Of a stretch of DNA of 64,000 nt, positions 11,501-23,500 are shown piece by piece (the stretch's first letter is position 1; every line of letters begins with the position of its first letter). The stretch comes from Siphonodentalium dalli (Eukaryota > Mollusca > Scaphopoda > Gadilida > Siphonodentaliidae). The position numbers and the translations under genes were made by a program. The stretch is from the NCBI GenBank assembly GCA_032622095.1, contig CP136067.1:50321899-50385898 (forward strand), read 5' to 3'. The notes under the pieces are model-generated. The model was not told where the DNA came from and searched no databases. It was given only the letters and a program-made list of their open reading frames with translations.

Positions 11501-14500
11501 CAAAGCTTTTGAGTTCCACCTCATACTCCACAGAAGCATTAGGTGGAATGTTAAGTTCAGGCTTGCCTTCCTCGCCGTATGCATATATCGAATTAACAAT
11601 TATCTTCGATTTCTCCTTCTCTGTGAACTTTCTCAGAGCTATCTCTAATCCTTCAACAACTCCTTGTTCACTACCATCGCCTAGTTCAAACTGTATTTCT
11701 CTGTCTTCAAAAACATTTCCCTCATATTTCCCCACATAATGAACTGGAAAATACATGAAAAACACACCTGAGTTAACCTTTTCTATACTAAATACTCATT
11801 GATGAGTAGTTCCCTTCTTAACCCTTTACCCAACAGAAGAGCCCTGTGCCAATGCATTCTCTTATATATGCGAGTCGACCATAGGTCGCCTCACATATAT
11901 AAGAGAATGCATTGGCTTAACACATTAAAAATTATATTGAGTTTTTTAGGCCAATGCATTCTCTTATATATGCGAGGCGACCTATGGTCGACTCGCATAT
12001 ATAAGAGAATGCATTGGCACAGGGCATAACTATAACCATCACAATGTGGTCAGGGAGCCGGTTCCAATGATATCCATATTTGTATGGTTCTATTGAGACA
12101 GACCGAAGATATTTTAGGCTGTTGAAGCTTTATTTGGCCGGTTTTGGCCGGTTTGTTGGGTAAAGGGTTAAGGGAAATGTTCAGATAAATAGTTCAACAT
12201 AGGTCATTTGTTGAACTTATTATCTAAACATTTCACACAAATGAATACAAATTCTTCTGTACTTGTATTACTAGTATCATTCCATCTGGCTGTTGTCTGC
12301 TCATATATCCTTTAAAGGCCTCCATATGAATAATAGACAAGTGTGAGCATTAGACTTATTTACTGACAACACACCATTTGTAAATAGGGAAGGCTAAAAT
12401 TTGAAAACCCCACAATAATTATATAAACATGAAATGAGAAGTTTTACTGGCAATGACTTTGATCAAATGTATTCGCTGTGGATTACAATCATTTGAATGT
12501 AATGCAATTTCATTGGTAAGTGATGTAGTACATTAACCCTTTACCCAACAGAAGGGCCCTGTGCCAATGCATTCTCTTATATATGCGAGTCGACCATAGG
12601 TCGCCTCGCATATATAAGAGAATGCATTGGCTTAACACATTAAAAATGATAAAATTGTTAAAGAATGTAAGAAAAAATGGTAAAAAGTGTTAAAAAAAGA
12701 TTTTTTTTAGGCCAATGCATTCTCTTATATATGCGAGGCGACCTATGGTCGACTCGCATATATAAGAGAATGCATTGGCACAGGGCATAACTGTAACTAT
12801 CACAATGTGGTCAAGGAGCCGTTTCCAATGATATCCATATTTGTATGGTTCTATTGAGACAGACCGAAGATATTTTAGGCTGTTGAAGCTTTATTTGGCC
12901 GGTTTTGGCCGGTTTGTAGGGTAAAGGGTTAACAGGTGGAATCCGGTCTCTTTGAGAAACCGACGGCAATTACAAACACAGCTTCATAATGTGTTGACAG
13001 TTTTCCCACTCATAGAGCGACACATAAATTTACAAATTTTATAATACAGATAACAAGCAACATATGAATGTGATAAAATAACTCACTGAAATCTAGAAGA
13101 CAATATCTTCCAGATTACATCGGGGCCTCGGTGGCTCAATCGGTTAGGGGTACAACTCCTAGCCGTTTCGCCTTCCAGCGCTGGCGATAAGGGTTCAAAT
13201 CCACATGTTTCCATCGTGGACTTTTTTGTAACTCGAAATCGTTATCTGGGAAAGTTGCCAGTTACTTGCCGATGGCCGGTGGTTTGCCGCACATGGTCGA
13301 CGAATTTATCAGCCATTGAAATCACTGTTAGATTAGCCGTAAGTGTGCGGATTTCCTCCACGATTAAAACTGGCAATGTCGTGATATGGCCTTAGTGGCT
13401 AAAACGACATAAAACCCCAATCAATCAATCAATCAATCAATCAATCCAGATTACATCAGCCAAGGATATGGTGATTTTGTTTGGATGATTGATTCACTGT
13501 GATCCATTCAACACCAAAAAATTGAGTGGCGATGATTAGCGAGCATTAAAATGGAATGTTGTAAACAACTTGGTATAGTTACAACCAAACTTTATTTAAG
13601 TTGGATCTCCCCAGTGTTTGGTGTTTTGCTTATCACACACTATTTACCCCACTGTAACAGAACAGATCCTCTGTTTACAAACACTGTGTGAACTTGACAA
13701 TACCATGATATTTATGCGATATTTATGATTGGTATAAGAATAATATCTGTCTATATTTTAATATTCTTTCAGTTTATGGTGGTTTTGATGGATGTGACTA
13801 TTTTAACAGCAATACCGTCGCAAAGGCCTCCCATGTCTTTAATGGAAAATCTAGGGAAGTAAATCTGAAATATTGTCGTCAGCTTTTTAAAGAGACTGAC
13901 GGTGAGCAGCAATCTGCAAAAGTGGTCATGTTGACTGAGTATAAACGTGGCAGTTCAATGTTCTTTTAGCATTTGTAATAAGATTTTATCTCTAAATATA
14001 ACCAACAACACATAAATTAAGTGATCCAAATATAGCATTTTGAAGTAAGAGACAAAATTACCCCAATAGGGTTGGAAGAAAATAATCTCTGCATTATGTG
14101 TATAATAGTGGTCAATAGCATACCATTAACAATCGCTCCCTCATTAGGATTCTTGTTACTAATTCCTTTGTGAATCTGGTGCCTAATTATACGGCCATCC
14201 TTCTCATCTGATAAATCTTCTCCTGTAAAAATATTTATATACATGTATCTTGTCTGTTATCCTGTAGGAGTTGTTAAAATAATAATAATGACAGTTTTAT
14301 ATAGCGCTTAACCAATTACTTGCTCTTAGACGCTAATGACAAAATGAACAATTCTGGATATAAAGTGTCTGACATTTACAGAATGAGTTCCTCAGAGGGT
14401 GAATTTAGGACGATATCCCACACAAACTTGTGACGAAGGGCTGCGTCACCAAGTTCCCCCTCTGGGAATCTCATTCTGCTTAGTTGCCAACTGCTATGGG

Positions 14501-17500
14501 AGACCTAGGATCAGATTGAAGTTCCCCAGTTGAAGTTAGTAACCTCAATAATGCATTTTATCTTCTGCAAATTAGGGGATACAGAAACAGAAGGGAATAA
14601 GTAACTAAAATCAGTGTTAATTTGAGACGATAGATACTTCCCAGAAGATGAGGCCGAAGAAGAATTTTTTAGTACTCTGTGTACTAACCTATCAAATTCA
14701 AAAAAAATTATTAATTTTGGGTCACTTGGGATACTCGTACAAAAATTAAAACAAGTGTTGCACATCAAAGATGGCTCTGGCTGAGTTTTTTTAGCCCATA
14801 AAGTGAATCTGTTCGACTGAGAATCACTCAAAATAAATGAACCAAAGAACCATACATGTGTCTCAGAACAAATGGTCTTAACTCAGGTAAATTAAAATGA
14901 AAGTGTCAAAATAGCTCAACTTGGGCAGGTGTTAATATTTTTATGCTGAGCAGTCAATAGAATGATAAAGAATGAAAGTCAAAAAGCAGGGTGTGCCAAT
15001 GTGAAATTCAAGATGGCTCCAGGCACCCATGTTTTTGTTTTTTTTATTTCGGAAGAATTGGTCACACCATAGAACCATATGAAATTTGGATGAGGGATGA
15101 GGGATGTGGCATATAGGGTGTGCCAAAGAATTTTAGCCACGAAAAGAGTAAAATCCAAGATGGCCACCCACTGCCACTCGAGACCATGTTTTTTAACAAA
15201 ATTCAGAAAATATCGTTGGCTCCCATCTAGAGGTTACCCTGAATATCCTTATGAAGTTTGGTGACAATCGGATGAGGGATGTGGCCTGTAGCTTGTGCCG
15301 AAAGATTTAGTCATGCAAAGAGTAAAATCAAAGATGGCCACTGGCAACCATGTTTTTCCACGAAATTCGGAAAATATCGTTGGCTCCCATCTAGAGGTCA
15401 CCATGAAGATGCATATAAAGTTTGGTGATGATCAGATGAGGGATGTCGTCTGTAGGGTGTGCCAAATTCAAAGAGTAAAATACAAGATGGCTGCTGGTGC
15501 CCTAGTCCAAGTCTTCTCGTACTAAAACCGGCTAAGATATTGGGATGGAGGTGCCGGTCTTTAGTCCGAGTTCCAGGCCCATGGTCTCCTTTGACACGAG
15601 TTAATCGTTAGTGACCCGCTCAAATAAAACCACAATTATATGAAATAAAATATCACAATTGCTACAATAAACGGATAGTTTCCGCAGAAGACATGCTATT
15701 TGATCTGAAACCCACATCGGTTGTGAATTGAAAGCGGTAATTTAATGTGAAAAGAAACTTTTGCCGCAGTGTTCAGCAGTGTTTACATATTTTTTAAAGT
15801 ATGCGAACTCAGTTGACCTTGCGAACTGCGTTCGGCATTTTCCGGTGAAAATATTCCGTAGATTTTCAATCAACCACGCACGATGAATTCTCCATTGTAA
15901 TCGTAATTATACGTGACAATAAATAAATTATTACATAGATTAAATACATATTGAAGATATAAATGTAATACATTAAATAAATTACGGGAATTATAACCAT
16001 CTCACAGTTTAAAACAGTGTAAACACAATGATCATTAGAATATCATGGGGGCCGCCATTTTGTTTGTATCGAAATTCGTCTCGGCCAAAACAAACACCGG
16101 ACAATGCCGAAGTTCTTCGGAACCTGAGTTCGGCTTTCAGTTAAGTAAACAAACAGAAAAAACAGCGATGTTGGTGACAATCAACCGGAATATTCTATGC
16201 GTAATTTAACATGAAAGTTAGATTATTATACACCATTATGACCATGATATGTCTCTCTTTCCGATGTATATAGCATCATGTATTGATTCATTAGGTAAAT
16301 CGAGTAAAATACACCACAGATTCCCGCCACAGATCGTGGGCGTAACTCGTGTGATATGATTGGTATGCAAGCGGGCTGGGACTAAAAACAGCAAATCGCC
16401 ATCCCAATATCTTAGCTGGTTTTAGTACAAGAAGACTGGGACTACTGGTGCCCATGTTTTTAATTGAAAATCATTCAAATTCGATAGCTCTCATCTAGAG
16501 GTGATCCTATTGATACCTCTAGATTTACAAATCATTCCTTAGATATATGCGGGCTGCAGCCATGTTTTCTTTTTAACGAATTTTAGAAATATTCGATGGC
16601 TCCCATCTAGAGGTCACCCGAAGATCCATATGAAGTTTGATGACAATTCGATGAGGGATGCCGCCCAAAGGGTGTGCCAAAGGATTTAGTCTTGCAAAGA
16701 GTAAAATCCAAGTTGCTGCTGGAGGCCATGTTTTTTAACGAATTTTGGGAAAAAATCAATGGTTCCCATGTAGAGGTCATCCCAAAGATCCATTTGAAGT
16801 TTGTGGATGCCTGTAAATTTTCAAAATATTTATTCAATATGATGGATCAAATATGAAATTCAAAATGGCTGCTGGTGACCATGATTTAAAAAAAATTCTG
16901 GAAAAATTGATGGCTCCCATCTACTAGTAGAAGAGGTCACCCCGATGATCCATATGAAGTTTGGTGATGACCGGTTGAGGGATGTGGCCTGTAGGGTGAG
17001 CCAAAGGAAATTGTTGACAGATGCACGGACAGATGCAAGCATGGAAGAGGCATTCGCCAACCCACGGTAATATAGCTCAAACTTTTAAGTAAAGTAAAGT
17101 TGAGCTAAAAATAGGACAAACCTGGTTTTTGAACTCAATCAAGATATTGTTGTGAAAGATCCATATACCCAATATGAAAAAATTAGTTGACGTTTACACG
17201 TTAATTTTTTTCGTATTATAAAATTGCTAAAAATTGAAAAACTAAGGGCCGTAACTCAGGTAAAACGGATCGGACAAATCTGGTTTTCGAACTTGTCCGA
17301 GATCTTGTAAAAGATCAATAAATCGAATATGGATGAAATTGGTAGGTGTTTGTTCTAGTTATCGGGCTAATGAAGATAACATTTCCTAAAATTGCTAAAA
17401 ATAGACAAACTAAGGGCTGTAATTCAGGTAAAAAGGATCGGACAAATTTGGTATTCACCATATACTAAATATGAATGAAATTGGTTGATGATTGTTAAAG

Positions 17501-20500
17501 TTATCACGCTAATGGACATAAAATTTCCTAAAATTGCTAAACTTTGACAAACTATGGGTCATACATAACTCAGATAAAAGAAATCGAACAAAACCGATTT
17601 TCGATCTTGATTGAGAAATTGTTATGAAAGATCCATATACCAAATACGAATGAAATTGATTAACCTTTGTTCAAGTTATCATGCTAGTACAGCTGTCGCA
17701 CATGACAATTAGCTCACGTACCAAACATTGTCAGAATCCATCAATAAATGGCGATGTTATATAGGTTTGATGCCGCTGCCCGCTAACCATCCCTTGCCAT
17801 ACCAATAGTTTTGATAAAAGAGATACTCTTGGCTTTGGGAAGTGGCCAACTAAAATATTCTCAAATCTCATAACTTGTAACCTCAGTAAAACAGTATAAA
17901 CACATGATGTGATTTAGAATTGATTACCGTAACATCTTTGCCATATTCTCAATGTATTAGTCAATGTTAACCTGGTGATATGTAATCGGAAATTCATTTG
18001 TTGCACTGAAGGCCTCTATCCAAAAGCTATGCACCAAGCAATGAGCGTTATTATTCCAATTATTTGGAAAATTAAAGAGTTTGAAATTAAAATGGATGAA
18101 AGCATACCTTCCCATCTATACAGCTCTATTTCAAAGATGAGAGTGGCATTGGGTGCAATTTTTGGAGGGGAGCCCTTCTCCCCGTAAGCATATTCTGCTT
18201 TACATGTCACTCTAGCCTTCTCTCCTCTTTTCATCGTGGCCACAGCGAGGTCCCATCCTCTGATGACACTTCCTGAAAAAGCAGAGATAATTTTTTTGTC
18301 AAATACAAAAGTCTGTAACAAGCATGCAAATTTTGCAATATATGTGAATTTTGATAAAGATGATACTGAGTCTGATGAGTCACATTCTAAGAAATTTCAG
18401 CCGAAAATTTACATGACGGGGAAGTCATGTGAGATTGCCATTTTCTGCAACATCTCTTTGGTATGATATTAGGCTCATTTAAATTTAGTTAGAGTCAGAC
18501 GGTTTGTAACACTCAGTCCAACACTAACAAGTCGCCTGATTTTATAAAGTTTGAAGATTACAAAACTGTCCCAAAGTATGTCCAAAGTAATCATCAAAAG
18601 TCCATTTTTGGTTAAAAAATTTATTCATGCTGGAAAATATTGATTATTCTCATATAAATATATTGAAATCAAACATTAGGTAAGAGAAATAACTATGATC
18701 TTTGTACGGTAGCCAGTGATTTCGACCCACTGTGACTTCGACCCAAAGTAATTTCGACCCAATTTGGTGATCTCATCCCACTGCAGGTATTTTTCCCATA
18801 AGCAGGGTTTCCGCCAGGGGAGAATTAATGAGTCCGTATTGGGGAAAACCACCATGGTTCGTCCTGTCGGGCAAAAATTTTGTAATTTGATACTGAAAAG
18901 AAGCCATTTCCTTGCACCTGAGTGTCCCACAAAGCAATCCAAAGCTATGTATATTATGCAAGTCGATCATTTCCGTGGGTGCATTAATTCTGTTGATGGT
19001 ATCCAAATAGTTAGTCATTTAATTACGTACGTAAGACTGCCGTCTGATTGAAGACTATTTATATAAATGAACGATCTACGAGTTTAATACAGTGTTAACT
19101 GTTTACAAATTTATAACTTACAATAAGATTCCAACAGGTATAATGAATCTAAACACTAAAAAGAATCTACGCATTTGACCAATAATACCTAGCAAGGAGA
19201 ATTGAATAAAGTATTTCTTAGAATTTCAAGTAGCGTCAGTGAAAATGAAACTGACAGGATTATATATTCTGTCAATCGTAAAACTATTTGTGCGCGGTGA
19301 CGTCATACTGCAGGGTTTTTCTGCAGGAGATATTTATAGCGGCGAAATAGGAATGGTAGCGAAATCTTTCACTCGGAACGCGTAACTTGTTCAATAGTCT
19401 GTATTAGTCCAACAACTGATGACCGCAGCTATAGAACAGAGTTTTAGCCAACGTGTTATAAAATATAATTGAGTTTTTGGTGGGAAATGTGAACATGTGG
19501 CGGGACAACGTTACTATTATTGACCATACTTTGACAAAATCTCCATATTGGGGGGGGGGGGGGGGGGGGGGGGGGTATGTGTTCGTGTTTATCCTCCATG
19601 CATGTAATATGGCTCAAATGAATGGTGTTCTCACTGTGAATTCCCGCTATAAAGACTGATTTGGGACAGGTTCCATATTATTGTGAAATAAATCACTTTG
19701 GGATTTTGTTAAGTATGCATGGCAATATACGCATAATAATCAACACACGTAGAGAATTACATGTATTTTTCAAGAACTTCACTTACCGGTACATCGAACT
19801 CAAAACAAATGATAATACAGCAACAAGATAAAGGATCAACATTGAGTAGTTTCATCCACGAAAATCCTGTGCATAAAAATATCCCCGACTCAGTAATTGG
19901 GTGTTCTTTGATCCAATTATGTAATCGTACGATAGCACGGGGTCTTTGAGCGTGAATAGTTTCATCCATGGAATCCCGTGCACAAAAATATCCGCACTCA
20001 GCGGTCCGGCATTCTTTGATGTTACCGCGACATGTATTACGCTGTATCTAATGTCGCTATTTGACACGCTCTTTCTTATTGTTTTTTCGGGAGATGGACT
20101 GTGTCGATTTCATTTTGTCAATATTAATGAAAATAAGTGTAGATATATAGCCTGTCGACACAGACAAGACTGAAAAAGTTTTTAATAACGTCATTTATTT
20201 GTGTATGAGTGGGATTTCGTGCAACGACCGACGGGGGGATTGGGTCCGTAGGACGGACCCGCAGCCGGCCTGGCGGAAACCCTGCCATAAGTCACCTCGA
20301 CCTACTAATTAGTAGTCGTTATTTTGAACTGTTTTCACAATTTTATTCACCAGGTTTCAGTCATGGCGTGGAATCCGTGGATCGTATTTTCACACAGTAA
20401 ATCTACAAGCTGCCAGCTGAATTGAGCACTGCTCGTGTCAGTCAGATGAGTACAGTAGCCGTGAACAAGCGTCTAACTGTATATATACCTAGGTTATATG

Positions 20501-23500
20501 GCTGTGGAATCATACATTCAACCATTACTTTATATCACAATGACCATTTTGTTAGTTGTAATGGTTACATTAGTGAATGACAAGAATCAATAGAATGTGA
20601 CATTTGCTGCAAATTTACACATAGAACTTGCAACACAGGTACATGTATGTGCATTTTAAGCTTAAGCTTAAATTTAAGCATATAGACCAATTCAATTTTA
20701 ATTTAAATACATTTAACAAATTTAACAAATTATAAACACATGCTGATTTCAAGTATTCTCTCTTGTAGGAATCACACAAGAATACAGAACTGCAGCCAAA
20801 ACAAATGCACCAATTCCTGGTGTGTCTTCAACCAATCATCCGGACAAACAACGACGTTGAAGGGTAGCACAACAGAATAAATGGGAAGACATCCGCAAAT
20901 AGTGGATTCTATATGCTCACCAAAGCCATGTACACAGAAATCCAGTTTGTGACAATCGGATGTAAGCTTGTCAGCATGAGAAAGGTGAAACAAAGGCAAA
21001 AAGAGAATTATAGACAATTCCAGGAGAAAATAGGGGAGGGGATACTGTCATTCTTTCTCTGGGATGATTTTATTGACGGCGATATCTATATCATAGAACT
21101 TCCGGGGGAAATCGCAAGCATCAACGGGCCAGTGGAGTGAAATTACAAAGATTTTTCTGCCTATCAAGTATCTTGGGAATGGATCCGGGTCCCTTCGAAT
21201 TGGGAAAAATGTGTATTTACAGACCAAAATTGGGAATTTTCCATGTTTTAGAAAAATTCAATTAATCACTGTTACACACAAGTAAATAGTACTAATAGTC
21301 TAATACCGTAATTTTCGGTGTATAACGTGACTTAAACACAGGTAACTCAAAGATGGAGTAAAATGATAAAATCCCAGCCCATTCAGCCTAAAGAGGTCCA
21401 TTTATCAGCCTCAGTTAAGTTGAAAATTCACAGATAACAATGGAAGGAATCAAGCCATCCACCAAACTTCGACAGAAAAACGGTAATGAAACACTCAAGG
21501 ATGGATAGGTATCTAGTTGTAATTCAATAAATAAAAATAAAAATTAAATAATTAATACCAAATCAATGTGTCTGTGTTATCATTCCCATATTGAGCTAAC
21601 TATTGCGGCTGTATCGCGTCGCAGAAACTTTGTGATAGTCTGCTCCGGCTTGTTTCCCCGCTTTTTTCACGTAGTATTTTGAATTGTGCGACATGACAAG
21701 TATTTACTGTACACTTGTTTTATATAAATCAGCAAATTATTTAGAGTTATCCTCCCTCTTTCATAAATGCACTGACTGGTAGATGGGAGGTAATTCGCAT
21801 GTTAAGCTAATAGTTAGTTCGCCGCTTGTATATTAAACGATGCGGGCTCCCGATGTCGCCGATTTATTACGGGTTTTCAGCCGTTTATCGATCGACTGAG
21901 TGCACAAAACGTCGGAAAAAATTTATAATTATTCAATAAACCCAATGGTATTATATACCTGTCTGCAATTGGTAATTTGGTGGTTGATAATTACGAATAA
22001 AGGTGCCTTTTTCCCATTGGGAATGGGGCCGATTACCGGACCCTGAGGACACCTAAAATTATCCCTGAATTAATATATATTAGATTATGTCATGTCAATA
22101 ATCATGTGATTATATTTTATATATATATATATATATATGTTATTTTGTACCATGTTAAATCTTATGTTAAATACGAAATAATTTATTTTTTTTAAACTGG
22201 TCGAAGTCACTCCTTCAAAAAATCCAAATAATGGGTCAAGGTCACCATATGGCATATCGGGTGGAAATCACTATGGGTCGAGGTCACTGGTAATCATTTG
22301 TACTAGTACTAATAAAATAAAATAAAAATGATAAACTGATATAGCTAGATTTGCATATTATGTTCAAATCGGACTATAGTATATAGGCAGATCTGCACAA
22401 TGAGACATCTGCGAAGATATATCCGCAAATACATACATGTACATCCTTCAAAAATTCTAACCGGTATTCAAATAGCTAGTACGTTTTTTAATCACATTTT
22501 AATCACACATCGCCTCGCAGTATACACATATATGGCATAATAACTTACTATATTAAAGATGTAAGTTCCAAGAAAAACAAGTTCCAAGATCCTATGCAAT
22601 ACATGTAGGTAAAAATTCGGTGTGACGATTTGCAGTAGGTCCCTATTTGCGGAGGTCACTTTGCGGAGGTCTCCGAATTCGCGGAGGTCCCCTAAAATGG
22701 GCGAAATATGTTGATTTTAATGAGGGAATGGGTGCGTATATGTCAATTGATACGCATTTTAAATCAAATAATATTATTCATTACCTAGCGCATATACATA
22801 TATATAAATAACATGCGGGCATGCGATTCAATGCCAAGGAGGTCTATATCATGTTCATGAGCAAAACAACATCTTTCACATACCAGCTATTAAACAACTG
22901 CCTACTGGAAGAAGTAGATGAAAACCCATACCTGGGGGTGACACTCTCCAAGGACATGAAATGGTCATCTCACATCAACAAAATCACACAGAAGGTGAAG
23001 AGTACGCTAGGCTTCATTAGAAGAAACCTAAAGAAGGCTCCAGCAAAAAGCAAGCTGATCGCATACGAAACCTTAGTGCGACAAAGTTGGAATATGCATC
23101 AGTTGTCTGGGACCCCCACCTGATAGGAGACATTGACAAACTAGAGAGGATACAGAAGAGAGCAGGGAGATTCCTAACAGGGTACTATACATCACAAGAG
23201 GCAGGAACAATTACCAACATTCTGCGTGAATTACAACTACAAACACTAGAAGGCCGAAGGTATGACCACCAACTCCAGTGTTTAGCAAGGTAGTGGACGG
23301 GCTGGTCCCGGCTATCGACACAAATGACCTGTTGAGTAGGGGTGTAACGATACGGGGTATGGGGTGTATCGATGTTTATCGCGATACAGAGGTCACGATA
23401 CGATACGTATCGCGATTTTACTTACCTAAAATTATAGTGATATTGCCGAGTCTTCATACGGACTGTATATACACTGATATATAGCGATAACGGCGGGTGG

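Larger units (their letters stand above)
18708..22296. mobile_element. 3.6-kb TIR element with TTTGTAC duplication
   Basis: The left end GGTAGCCAGTGATTTCGACC and the inverse of the right end (GATTACCAGTGACCTCGACC) share a TIR with nested TGACTTCGACCCA sub-repeats on both sides (18720-18762; 22200-22285). TTTGTAC flanks both ends (18701-18707, 22297-22303). No transposase was recognised, and much of the left half is another transposon (18803-20284). The superfamily is not decided; a 7-8 bp duplication would fit hAT or P. Confidence 0.6.

Noticed and set aside
11371-11739. 122-codon plus-strand frame
   Set aside because: It is antisense to FKBP exon 4 and the fold-back element; a shadow of the real exon.
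13122-13205. Candidate tRNA gene
   Set aside because: A and B boxes are present, but the head is followed by a SINE body, a CAAT-rich tail and flanking target duplications. The cloverleaf 3' half is not convincing.
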